NCBI GenBank assembly: GCA_043738385.1
Contig: JAYUGL010000079.1
Location: 1-16,569, forward strand
Length of the DNA: 16,569 nucleotides
Direction: 5' to 3'
Source: JANYCD01 sp043738385
GTDB taxonomy: Bacteria > Pseudomonadota > Gammaproteobacteria > Burkholderiales > Rhodocyclaceae
Every line of letters starts with the position of its first letter. Positions within the stretch are counted from its first letter, which is position 1. Made by a program: the position numbers and the translations under genes. The notes under the pieces were generated by a model. The model worked only from the letters and a program-made list of their open reading frames with translations. It ran no database searches and was not told the DNA's origin. This document shows, one piece after another, positions 6,339 through 14,383 of the stretch.

Positions 6339-8690
6339 ATGCTGATCACGATGGGTATCGGGCTTTTGGTCTTGGCAATTGCGGTGTTGCTGATCCGCCC
6401 CCTGCGCCGCCCGCTGATTTCAGAACCCCTGTTCGCGGCTTACAAGAAAATATTGCCGCGCATGTCGGACACCGAACGTGAAGCGCTCGAAGCGGGCACG
6501 GTGTGGTGGGAAGGAGAATTGTTTCGCGGCGCCCCGGACTGGAACAAACTGCTGGCTTATCCGGTGCCAACCCTGACAGTGCGAGAGCAGGCGTTCCTGG
6601 ATAATGAAACCAGCGAAGCCTGCAACCTGGTGAACGACTGGCAAGAGTCCCAGCAACGCTACGATCTCTCGCCGGAGGCTTGGCAGTTCATCAAGACCAA
6701 GGGCTTCCTTGGCATGATCATCCCCAAGCAGTATGGCGGACTGGGCTTCTCCGCCTTCGCCCATTCGCAGGTGATCACCAAATTATCGACGCGTTCCTCC
6801 GCGGTCTCAGTATCGGTGATGGTGCCAAACTCCCTCGGCCCGGCCGAACTGCTGCTGCACTACGGTACCGAGGCGCAAAAAAATCACTATCTGCCGCGTC
6901 TGGCGCGCGGAATGGATATTCCCGCATTCGCGCTGACCAGCCCGTGGGCAGGCTCGGATGCCGCGGCGATTCCCGATTTCGGCATCGTCTGCAAAGGTCA
7001 ATGGCAGGGCCGCGAAGTGATCGGCATGCGCGTGCGTTGGGACAAGCGTTACGTGACGCTCGCGCCGGTGTGCACCGTGCTCGGTCTGGCGTTTCGCCTT
7101 TACGATCCTGACCGGCTGCTCGGCACCGAACACGGCGGCAAAAAAGATCTCGGCATTACCTGCGCCCTGGTGCCCCACGACACACCCGGTGTGGAAACCG
7201 GGCGCCGGCATCTGCCGCTGAACGCGGTGTTCATGAACGGCCCGACGCGCGGCAAGGATGTGTTCATGCCGCTCGACTTCATCATCGGTGGGCCAAAGAT
7301 GGCGGGGCAGGGCTGGCGCATGCTGATGGAGTGCCTCGCTGCCGGCCGCTCGATCTCATTGCCATCCAGCAACACCGGCATGGCCCTTTTGACGGCACGC
7401 GCCGTCGGCGGTTATGCCAGAGTCCGCAACCAGTTCAAGACCGCCATCGGACGTTTCGAAGGCGTGGAGGAATCGCTGACGCGCATTGGCGCCTATACCT
7501 ACATGATGGACGCCACGCGCACCATGACGGCGGGCGCGGTCGACATGGGCGAGAAGCCTGCCGTGGCCTCGGCCATTGCCAAATACCATGTCACCGAGCG
7601 CGCGCGCAAAGTCGTTAACGACGGCATGGACGTCCTCGGTGGCAAAGGCATTTGCCTCGGCCCTTCCAATTTCCTCGGCCGCGCTTATCAACAGGTTCCC
7701 ATCGCAATCACGGTCGAAGGCGCCAACATCCTGACGCGCAGCCTGATCCTGTTCGGTCAGGGCGCGATTCGTTGCCACCCTTATGTGTTGAAGGAAATGC
7801 GTGCCGCGCAGGACAATGATGCCAAACGCGGGTTAATCGACTTCGACGCTGCCTTGTTTGCCCACATCGCTTACACCGTACGCAACGGCATGCGCGCATT
7901 CTGGTACGGGCTGACCGGTTCGTATTTTGTTGACGTTCCGGCCGTCGCTCCCGAAACGCGACGCTACTATCAGCAGCTCACACGTTTCTCCAGCGCCTTC
8001 GCCGTTCTCGCCGATGTGTCGATGCTGGTGCTGGGCGGCAAGCTCAAGCGCAGGGAAAAACTTTCAGCGCGGCTGGGCGACATTCTTTCGCAGATGTATC
8101 TGGTATCGGCGACGTTGAAACGCTACGAGTCCGAAGGCCGGCAAAAAGAGGATGCACCGCTGTTGAACTGGGCGGTGTGGGATGCCATGTACCAGGCGCA
8201 GCAGGCGTTTGATGGCGTCATCGCCAACTACCCGAATCGCATCGTGGCGTGGCTGTTGAACCGGGTGATCTTTCCTTTCGGACATCCCTATGTGGTGCCG
8301 TCCGACGCGGTAGGTCACCAGGTGGCGAAGTTGCTGATCGCACCTTCTGCCACGCGCGACCGGCTGACTTCGGTCTGCCATGTCCCGGTTGACGAGTCCG
8401 ATCCCGTGGGTGCGATTGAACTGGCACTCGCGGCAACCATTGCCGCGGAACCCATCGATGCCAAAATCCGTGGCGCGGAAAAGGCCGGCCGTTTCGAAGG
8501 CAATCCCAAAGCCAACGTGCGCGACCTTGCCATCGCGGCATTCGAGGCCGGCGTCATTGATGCAGCCGAATTTGAAGTCACGAAACGTCGTGACCGCCTG
8601 CGCGACATCGTGGTCCACGTCGATGACTTTCCTTTCGATATTGCGGCAGCTTCAGTGCCCCGGCCCGCGCCCGTGCAAGAGGCGGCTTGA
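6339..8690 (+). CDS. fadE: Acyl-CoA dehydrogenase, FadE type
   Basis: A 783-residue flavoprotein that would oxidise acyl-CoA to 2-enoyl-CoA, the first step of beta-oxidation. E. coli FadE is of similar size (814). Residues 2-20 form a membrane segment (LITMGIGLLVLAIAVLLI) followed by basic residues, consistent with inner-membrane association. The core acyl-CoA dehydrogenase region includes GFLGMIIPKQYGGLGFS (122-138), the substrate/FAD segment ALTSPWAGSDAAAIPD (198-213), and MDVLGGKGICLG (430-441). TVEGANILTRSL follows, in which Glu460 occupies the expected catalytic-base position. The remainder, to 783, corresponds to the bacterial C-terminal domain of long FadE proteins (DUF1974). It heads the fad gene run. 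The 186-base upstream gap must carry any promoter, but I recognise no FadR- or PsrA-type operator there. Confidence 0.95.
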   Translation: MLITMGIGLLVLAIAVLLIRPLRRPLISEPLFAAYKKILPRMSDTEREALEAGTVWWEGELFRGAPDWNKLLAYPVPTLTVREQAFLDNETSEACNLVNDWQESQQRYDLSPEAWQFIKTKGFLGMIIPKQYGGLGFSAFAHSQVITKLSTRSSAVSVSVMVPNSLGPAELLLHYGTEAQKNHYLPRLARGMDIPAFALTSPWAGSDAAAIPDFGIVCKGQWQGREVIGMRVRWDKRYVTLAPVCTVLGLAFRLYDPDRLLGTEHGGKKDLGITCALVPHDTPGVETGRRHLPLNAVFMNGPTRGKDVFMPLDFIIGGPKMAGQGWRMLMECLAAGRSISLPSSNTGMALLTARAVGGYARVRNQFKTAIGRFEGVEESLTRIGAYTYMMDATRTMTAGAVDMGEKPAVASAIAKYHVTERARKVVNDGMDVLGGKGICLGPSNFLGRAYQQVPIAITVEGANILTRSLILFGQGAIRCHPYVLKEMRAAQDNDAKRGLIDFDAALFAHIAYTVRNGMRAFWYGLTGSYFVDVPAVAPETRRYYQQLTRFSSAFAVLADVSMLVLGGKLKRREKLSARLGDILSQMYLVSATLKRYESEGRQKEDAPLLNWAVWDAMYQAQQAFDGVIANYPNRIVAWLLNRVIFPFGHPYVVPSDAVGHQVAKLLIAPSATRDRLTSVCHVPVDESDPVGAIELALAATIAAEPIDAKIRGAEKAGRFEGNPKANVRDLAIAAFEAGVIDAAEFEVTKRRDRLRDIVVHVDDFPFDIAAASVPRPAPVQEAA

Positions 8691-8700
8691 CGAAGCATGG

Positions 8701-8811
8701 AAAAATATTCACCACAGAGGACGCAGAGTACACAGAGGAAACCGAGTTTTATGAATTCTTTGTTTTTGAATTCCTCCGGGTCCTCTGCGTCCTCTGTGGT
8801 GAAAGGATTTT
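8701..8811. repeat. Palindromic ACACAGAGG-type repeat between fadE and fadA
   Basis: A perfect 21-base inverted repeat (8708-8728 against 8783-8803, core ACCACAGAGGACGCAGAG) occupies nearly the whole gap. Inside it are a less perfect continuation (9 of 12 bases) and an inner stem of two GAATTC sites (8753-8758, 8768-8773). The left arm has a 9-base periodicity (ACGCAGAGT, ACACAGAGG). The right arm runs into the fadA ribosome binding site. It is related to the repeat at 10111-10169. Confidence 0.85.
8802..8807 (+). promoter_or_regulatory. fadA ribosome binding site AAAGGA, overlapping the repeat
   Basis: AAAGGA seven bases before the fadA ATG at 8815. Its first two bases are the end of the 21-base right arm, so a folded repeat would place this site at the foot of a long hairpin. 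Confidence 0.6.
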
Positions 8812-8814
8812 GAT

Positions 8815-10101
8815 ATGAACTCAACTCCGGTCTACATCGTCGACGGTGCCCGTACGCCCTTCCTCAAGGCGCGCGGTGCGCCGGGGCCGTTTTCCGCTTC
8901 CGATCTGGCGGTCCAGGCCGGGCATGCCTTGTTGCTGAGGCAATCATTTGCACCGACGGAGCTCGACGAAGTGATCCTCGGCTGCGCGGCGCCAGCTGCG
9001 GATGAAGTCAACATCGGCCGTGTTGTCGCTCTGCGCCTAGGCTGCGGCCACAAGGTGCCGGGCTGGACCGTGATGCGCAACTGCGCATCGGGCATGCAGG
9101 CGCTCGACTCGGCCATGGCCAACATTCGCTTGGGGAATGCCGATCTGGTGCTGGCCGGCGGTGTCGATGCGTTGTCGCGCGCGCCGCTATTGTTTTCCGA
9201 CAACATGGTGCGCTGGCTGGCCGGATTTTCTCGCGCGCGAACTGTGGGTGAAAAACTCGCGGCGCTGCTGCAGTTTCGCGCCGGTTTTTTGGCGCCGGTG
9301 ATCGGACTGCTCAAGGGACTCACCGATCCGGTGGTGGGCCTGTCGATGGGACAGACGGCGGAAAATCTAGCCTGGAAATTTTCCATCAGCCGCGGCCAGC
9401 AAGACGAATACGCGGTCCGCAGCCATCTGCGCGCGGCGAGCGAAGGCGCTGCCATTCATGGGCGGCAGATCGTTGCGCTGGTCGATACGGCGGGAAAAAT
9501 TTACGCCAACGATGACGGCATCCGGCCGGATTCCACGGCCGAGAAACTGGCGACGTTGAAACCGGTGTTTGATCGTCGCGGCGGCACCGTGACCGCCGGC
9601 AATAGTTCGCAAATCACGGATGGCGCGGCCTGGCTGGTGCTGGCCTCGGAGCGCGCGGTCGAGGCGCACGGTCTCAAGCCCATCGCCCGCATTCTCGACA
9701 GTCAGTGGACAGGGTTGGACCCGGCGCTGATGGGACTTGGGCCGGTACATGCCGCCACGCCCATCTTGCAGCGCCATGGCCTGGGGTTGAACGATCTCGA
9801 CGCGTGGGAAATCAACGAAGCTTTCGCCGCGCAGGTGCTGGGGTGTGAAGCAGCATGGGCGGATGCCGATTTTTGCCGCGAGCAACTGGGCCTGTCGTCA
9901 GCCATGGGAAGGATTGATGAAGCGCGCTTGAATGTGGCCGGCGGCGCCATCGCCATCGGTCATCCGGTCGGTTCCTCAGGCGCCCGCATCGTGCTCAATC
10001 TGCTGCGCGTTCTTGAGGCAAAGGGCGGCAAACGTGGCATGGCGGCCATCTGTATCGGTGGCGGGCAGGGCGGCGCAATGCTGATCGAGCGGATGGGATA
10101 A
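8815..10101 (+). CDS. fadA: Acetyl-CoA acyltransferase (3-ketoacyl-CoA thiolase)
   Basis: It cleaves 3-ketoacyl-CoA with CoA to acetyl-CoA and a shortened acyl-CoA, the last beta-oxidation step. All thiolase signatures are present in 428 residues: nucleophile Cys90 in MRNCASG, NEAF at 334-337, His383 in GGAIAIGHPVGSSGAR, and Cys413 in CIGGGQGGA. At 428 residues it is longer than E. coli FadA (387) and nearer FadI (436). The extra hydrophobic loop at about 140-180 (FSRARTVGEKLAALLQFRAGFLAP) also resembles the FadI/trifunctional-beta type. The symbol fadA is therefore by operon role, and fadI may be the better orthologue. It sits between two palindromic repeats and probably works with the FadB-type protein encoded next. 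Confidence 0.94.
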   Translation: MNSTPVYIVDGARTPFLKARGAPGPFSASDLAVQAGHALLLRQSFAPTELDEVILGCAAPAADEVNIGRVVALRLGCGHKVPGWTVMRNCASGMQALDSAMANIRLGNADLVLAGGVDALSRAPLLFSDNMVRWLAGFSRARTVGEKLAALLQFRAGFLAPVIGLLKGLTDPVVGLSMGQTAENLAWKFSISRGQQDEYAVRSHLRAASEGAAIHGRQIVALVDTAGKIYANDDGIRPDSTAEKLATLKPVFDRRGGTVTAGNSSQITDGAAWLVLASERAVEAHGLKPIARILDSQWTGLDPALMGLGPVHAATPILQRHGLGLNDLDAWEINEAFAAQVLGCEAAWADADFCREQLGLSSAMGRIDEARLNVAGGAIAIGHPVGSSGARIVLNLLRVLEAKGGKRGMAAICIGGGQGGAMLIERMG

Positions 10102-10110
10102 ATATGAATA

Positions 10111-10169
10111 ATTCATTCACTACAGAGTACACAGAGAAAAACAAAGTGTCTGAATTTCTCTGTGGTGAA
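10111..10169. repeat. Second palindromic ACACAGAGG-type repeat, between fadA and fadB
   Basis: Left part 10116-10139 (TTCACTACAGAG then TACACAGAGAAA) and right part 10155-10169 (TTTCTCTGTGGTGAA). CACAGAGAAA (10130-10139) pairs perfectly with TTTCTCTGTG (10155-10164) across a 15-base loop. Alternatively the terminal 12 bases pair with one mismatch. The left arm matches that of the 8701-8811 repeat but lacks one 9-base unit. Confidence 0.75.
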
Positions 10170-10186
10170 GAAATTGAGGTTTTCCA

Positions 10187-12118
10187 ATGAGCGAATTAGC
10201 CAGCCAGCGGCACTGGCGTCTCGAACATGATGCAGACGGCATCGCCTGGGCCACCCTGGATCGCGTCGGCGAAAGTACCAACGCGCTCAGCAAGGAGATC
10301 ATGGGCGAGTTGTCGCTGCTGCTCGGCCATTGCGAGCGCGATCCGCCTAAAGCGCTGGTGTTCCGTTCGGGCAAGGATGCGGGTTTTATTGCCGGCGCTG
10401 ATGTAACTGAATTCAGCGAACTCGACAGCGTTGAAAAAAGTGTCGAGCTTGTCAGTCGGGGCTGGTATTTATTTAACCGTCTGGCCGCGGTACCTTATCC
10501 AACCCTCGCACTGATTCGCGGCCACTGCCTGGGCGGTGGCCTGGAACTGTCGCTGGCCTGCCGTTATCGGCTGGTGGTGGACGAACCCGGCACGCGGCTT
10601 GGTTTGCCCGAGGTCATGCTCGGCATCTTTCCCGGTTGGGGCGGCATGTTGCGTTTGCCGCAGCTGATTGGCCCGCAGGCCGCGCTCGACCTGATGCTGA
10701 CGGGCAAAACCGTGGATGCAAAAAAAGCGCGCAGCCTCGGTCTCGCCGATGACTGCGTACCGCCGCGGGTGATGGACGCAGCTGCGCGTCGCGTCGTGCT
10801 GTCGGGTCAACCCGCGCGCCGGGCCACGCTAGTGCAGCGTCTGCTCAACGGCCCGCTCAAAGCCGTGATCGCCGCCGGCGCGCGCAAGCAGGTCGCCGCG
10901 CGCGCGCGGCCCGAGCACTATCCGGCACCTTACGCCATCATCGACACCTGGGCCAAGCACAATGGCAATGCGTTGGCCGATCCGGCATTGATCGGTCGCC
11001 TGGCTGGATCAAATACGGCGCACAACCTGATACGCGTTTTCTTCCTGCAAGAGCGGCTCAAGAATTTTGGCAAGGAAGAGGTCACTCCGGTGCGTCGCGT
11101 GCACGTCGTCGGCGCTGGTGTCATGGGCGGCGACATTGCGGCATGGTGTGCCCTGCGTGGCCTCACCGTGAGCGTGCAGGATCGCTCGGTGGAGTTGATC
11201 GCGCCGGCCCTGGCGCGGGCACGCACGTTGTTCGAACGTCAGTTGAAAGACCCGTATCTGATTCGCGCCGCGACAGATCGCTTGATCCCCGATGTGGACG
11301 GTCATGGTGTGGCCCACGCCGATCTGGTGATCGAAGCCATTGCCGAGAACCTGGAGGCCAAGCAGGCGCTGTTCCGCACGCTGGAGCAACGCGCAAGGCC
11401 ACAGGCCATGCTCGCCACCAACACGTCGAGCTTGCGGCTCGAAGACATCGGTCAGGCGCTTGCGAATTCCGCAAGACTGGTGGGCATCCACTTTTTCAAT
11501 CCGGTGGCGCGCATGCCGCTGGTGGAAGTGGTGCAGTCCACCTCCGCTGATCCGGATGTGCTGCGTCGCGCCTGCGCCTTTGTGCGCGCCATCGACAAGC
11601 TGCCGTTGCCGGTGAAGAGCGCGCCGGGCTTTCTGGTCAACGCCGTGCTTGCGCCTTATATGCTGGAGGCCATGCGCTGTGTGGATGAGGGGCAAGCACT
11701 GGAATCGGTTGACGCCGCCATGCTGGCTTTCGGCATGCCCATGGGCCCCATCGAGCTGGCTGATACGGTCGGGCTCGACGTGGCATTGGCCGCCGGCAGC
11801 CATCTGGCCGCAGGCGGCGCCGTGCCGCGCTGTCTTGCCGAAAGAGTGGCGCGCAAGGATCTCGGCCGCAAAACCGGCAAGGGTTTTTACGACTGGAGCG
11901 GCGCAAAAACTTCCGCGCCGCGCGGCAGCGGCGTGACCGCACCGCAAGGGCTGGCCGACCGGCTCGTGGCGCCGCTGATCGCTGCGGCAAAAAAACTCGT
12001 CGCCGATGGTGTGGTCGCCGATGCCGATCTCGCCGATGCCGGTATCATCTTCGGCACCGGCTTCGCTCCATTCACAGGCGGCCCGTTGCACTACGCCGCA
12101 GAAAAGGAAACGCAATGA
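10187..12118 (+). CDS. fadB: Enoyl-CoA hydratase / 3-hydroxyacyl-CoA dehydrogenase (FadB-type)
   Basis: This bifunctional enzyme hydrates 2-enoyl-CoA and oxidises the 3-hydroxyacyl-CoA with NAD+. The N-terminal crotonase domain has the oxyanion-hole segment FIAGADVTEF (67-76) and the catalytic glutamates Glu120 (GHCLGGGLEL) and Glu142 (GLPEVMLGIFPGWGG). The dehydrogenase has the Rossmann motif GAGVMGG (309-315), TNTSS (411-415), the catalytic His435 in GIHFFNPV, and Glu447. The C-terminal helical domain has GFLVNAVLAPYM and KTGKGFYDW. The final helical repeat ends soon after GFAPFTGGPLHYA. The total of 643 residues is therefore about 70-80 shorter than FadB or FadJ of E. coli. GAGG at 10176-10179 precedes the ATG by seven bases. 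Its TGA overlaps the next gene's ATG. Confidence 0.95.
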   Translation: MSELASQRHWRLEHDADGIAWATLDRVGESTNALSKEIMGELSLLLGHCERDPPKALVFRSGKDAGFIAGADVTEFSELDSVEKSVELVSRGWYLFNRLAAVPYPTLALIRGHCLGGGLELSLACRYRLVVDEPGTRLGLPEVMLGIFPGWGGMLRLPQLIGPQAALDLMLTGKTVDAKKARSLGLADDCVPPRVMDAAARRVVLSGQPARRATLVQRLLNGPLKAVIAAGARKQVAARARPEHYPAPYAIIDTWAKHNGNALADPALIGRLAGSNTAHNLIRVFFLQERLKNFGKEEVTPVRRVHVVGAGVMGGDIAAWCALRGLTVSVQDRSVELIAPALARARTLFERQLKDPYLIRAATDRLIPDVDGHGVAHADLVIEAIAENLEAKQALFRTLEQRARPQAMLATNTSSLRLEDIGQALANSARLVGIHFFNPVARMPLVEVVQSTSADPDVLRRACAFVRAIDKLPLPVKSAPGFLVNAVLAPYMLEAMRCVDEGQALESVDAAMLAFGMPMGPIELADTVGLDVALAAGSHLAAGGAVPRCLAERVARKDLGRKTGKGFYDWSGAKTSAPRGSGVTAPQGLADRLVAPLIAAAKKLVADGVVADADLADAGIIFGTGFAPFTGGPLHYAAEKETQ

Positions 12119-12687
12119 CTTCCCGTTTTGCCTTGACGATGGTGATGATCCTTGCGTTGTTCGCCGCCGCGCACGCAGAGGCCGCAGAGGTGGCCGGTGT
12201 CAAGCTGGATGACAAAATTCATGTCGGCGATACCGAGCTGGTATTGAACGGCGCCGGCGTGCGCACCAAGTTCATGTTCAAGGCTTACGTCGCCGGGCTC
12301 TATCTACCGCACACCAGTCATGAGGCCCCCACAGTACTAAGCGAAAGTGGCCCCAAGCGTATGGTGCTGCGCATGCTGCGCGACATTTCAAAGGAAACCC
12401 TGCTCGACGCAATGCGTGAAGGAATGCGGGAAAACACCACGACAGCCGAACAGACATCGCTGGTTGCGCCCATGGAGAAAATGGAGTCTCTGTTCAGCGC
12501 CCTCCCAAGCGTCCACAAAGGTGACATTCTCACGCTCGACTTCGGCGCCGATGGTGTGGTGGTGGGATTGAATGGCGAAACACGGGGCAAAGTTGACAGC
12601 GAGTTCTTTGCCCAGGCACTGCTGCGGGTCTGGCTGGGAGAGCGGCCGGTGGATAGAGCGCTTAAAAAATCGTTATTGGCTGAGTGA
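12115..12687 (+). CDS. Exported chalcone-isomerase-like protein
   Basis: A 190-residue protein with a signal peptide (about 1-24, MTSRFALTMVMILALFAAAHAEA), hence probably periplasmic. The mature part has the bacterial chalcone-isomerase-like pattern: VAGVKLDDKIHVGDTELVLNGAGVRTKF, then FKAYVAGLYLP (55-65), SKETLLDAMREGM, and GVVVGLNGETRGKVDSEFFAQALLRVWLG near the end. In plants, proteins of this fold include fatty-acid-binding relatives without isomerase activity. Flavonoid chemistry is unlikely here, while lipid or fatty-acid binding is a reasonable inference from its place between fadB and fadD. Its ATG overlaps the fadB stop (ATGA) and AAGGA lies at 12104-12108, so it is translationally coupled. 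Confidence 0.87.
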   Translation: MTSRFALTMVMILALFAAAHAEAAEVAGVKLDDKIHVGDTELVLNGAGVRTKFMFKAYVAGLYLPHTSHEAPTVLSESGPKRMVLRMLRDISKETLLDAMREGMRENTTTAEQTSLVAPMEKMESLFSALPSVHKGDILTLDFGADGVVVGLNGETRGKVDSEFFAQALLRVWLGERPVDRALKKSLLAE

Positions 12688-12699
12688 GGAGATCAAGCC

Positions 12700-14361
12700 A
12701 TGGAAGATATCTGGAGCAAAAATTATCCGCAGGGGATACCCGCGCAGATCGATGTGAACGAGGTCGCCTCGGTGGTGGCATTGTTCGAGGACAGTTGCCG
12801 GCGTTACGCCGACCGAACCGCCTTCATCAGCATGGGCGCAACTCTGAGCTACCGTGAGCTCGACCGGCATTCGCGCAACTTCGCCGCATGGCTAAAGGCG
12901 CTAGGATTGAACAAAGGCGCGCGGGTCGCGCTGATGATGCCCAATGTCATGCAATACCCGATCTGCCTGTTCGGGGCGCTGCGTGCGGGCTGTGTGGTGG
13001 TGAACTTCAATCCGCTGTACACGCCGCGCGAACTGGAATATCAGTTGAAGGATAGCGGTGCCGAAGCCATCGTTGTCGTCGAGAACTTCGCCCATACGTT
13101 GCAGCCGGTGTTGGCGAATACGGCGTTGCGCCATGTGGTGGTGAGCCCGCTGGGTGAAATGCTCGGTGCGATCAAAGGCCCGCTAATCAACTTCGTCGTG
13201 CGCCACATCAAAAAAATGGTGCCCGCCTGGTCGCTGCCCGGATCGCATACGCTGCAACGGGTATTGGCGGTTGGTGCGGATCACGCTTTCGATGCCGTGC
13301 CACTGTCGCATGCCGACCTCGCCTTCCTGCAATACACCGGCGGCACCACCGGCGTTTCCAAGGGGGTCGTGCTGACCCACGGCAACATCGTCGCCAACGT
13401 ACTGCAGGCCGGTGCGTGGATCACGCAGGGCATGAAGCCTGAAGGCGAAATGATCGTCACCGCGCTGCCGCTGTATCATATCTTCGCGCTCACCGCGAAC
13501 TGCCTGACCTTCATCCGAGTCGGCGCCGCCAATCTACTCATCGTCAATGCGCGCGACATCGCCGGCTTCATCAAGGAGCTCGCCCGGCATCGCTTCACCT
13601 GTATCACCGGTGTGAATACGCTGTTCAATGCGCTGCTCAATCATCCCGCTTTTGCCGCGCTCGATTTTTCCACCATGCACCTGACCCTGGGCGGCGGCAT
13701 GGCGGTGCAAAAAGCAGTGGCCGACCGCTGGCAGCAAGTCACCGGAAACGTGATCGTCGAGGCCTACGGATTGACCGAGACCTCGCCGGCCGTCACCATC
13801 AATCCTCTGAATCTGGCGGCCTATAACGGCTCCATCGGATTGCCGGTTCCCTCCACGGAAGTGTCGATTCGCGACGACGCCGGCCAGGAGGTGACGCTGG
13901 GTGAGGTAGGAGAACTTTGCGTACGCGGACCGCAAGTGACGCAAGGCTACTGGCAGCGACCCGATGAGACTGCGCTGGTCATTTACGCGGATGGATTTCT
14001 GCGTACCGGCGACCTGGTGCGCATGGATCCACAAGGCTATATCTTCCTGGTCGATCGCAAGAAAGACATGATCGTGGTTTCGGGGTTCAAGGTGTTCCCC
14101 AACGAGGTCGAGGCCGTGGTCGCGATGCATCCCGGTGTGCGGGAAGTCGCTGCCATCGGTGTGCCGGACGAACACTCCGGCGAAGTGGTCAAGATTTTCG
14201 TCATCAAGAAAGATCCGGCGCTGACCGCCGAAGCGCTGATCGCTTTTTGCCATGAACAACTGACCGGATACAAGGTGCCGCGCCACGTCGAGTTTCGCGA
14301 CGACCTGCCGCGCACCAATGTCGGCAAGATTTTGCGGCGGGCATTGAAGGAAGGTAAATGA
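12700..14361 (+). CDS. fadD: Long-chain fatty acid-CoA ligase (AMP-binding)
   Basis: It activates fatty acids to acyl-CoA with ATP and CoA through an acyl-adenylate, feeding the oxidation enzymes encoded upstream. The 553 residues are close to FadD (561). Adenylate-forming motifs are complete: YTGGTTGVSKG (212-222, phosphate loop), YGLTETSP (356-363), GELCVRG (404-410), FLRTGDL (433-439), DRKKDMIVVSGFKVFPNEVE (452-471, the FadD/FACS signature region), and PRTNVGK with the catalytic Lys543. GAGGAG (12686-12691) overlaps the stop of the preceding gene, eight bases before the ATG. The gap is 12 bases, so this is the same operon. The exact chain-length preference cannot be read from sequence. Confidence 0.95.
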   Translation: MEDIWSKNYPQGIPAQIDVNEVASVVALFEDSCRRYADRTAFISMGATLSYRELDRHSRNFAAWLKALGLNKGARVALMMPNVMQYPICLFGALRAGCVVVNFNPLYTPRELEYQLKDSGAEAIVVVENFAHTLQPVLANTALRHVVVSPLGEMLGAIKGPLINFVVRHIKKMVPAWSLPGSHTLQRVLAVGADHAFDAVPLSHADLAFLQYTGGTTGVSKGVVLTHGNIVANVLQAGAWITQGMKPEGEMIVTALPLYHIFALTANCLTFIRVGAANLLIVNARDIAGFIKELARHRFTCITGVNTLFNALLNHPAFAALDFSTMHLTLGGGMAVQKAVADRWQQVTGNVIVEAYGLTETSPAVTINPLNLAAYNGSIGLPVPSTEVSIRDDAGQEVTLGEVGELCVRGPQVTQGYWQRPDETALVIYADGFLRTGDLVRMDPQGYIFLVDRKKDMIVVSGFKVFPNEVEAVVAMHPGVREVAAIGVPDEHSGEVVKIFVIKKDPALTAEALIAFCHEQLTGYKVPRHVEFRDDLPRTNVGKILRRALKEGK

Positions 14362-14383
14362 CTACTCAACAACGGAGCAAAAC

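Noticed and set aside
8315..8824. Minus-strand frame giving TTEDAEDPEE and LCVLCVLCG peptides
   Set aside because: The N-terminal part is only the translated inverted repeat and the rest is antisense to fadE. It is useful as a repeat fingerprint, not as a gene.
11009..12115. 368-codon open frame on the minus strand across fadB
   Set aside because: It is antisense to a fully supported FadB-type gene, with no recognisable domain and low-complexity His/Gly/Arg-rich translation. It is a by-product of high-GC codon usage.
13534..14286. 250-codon open frame on the minus strand across fadD
   Set aside because: It is antisense to conserved ligase motifs and has no domain signature. It is a shadow frame.
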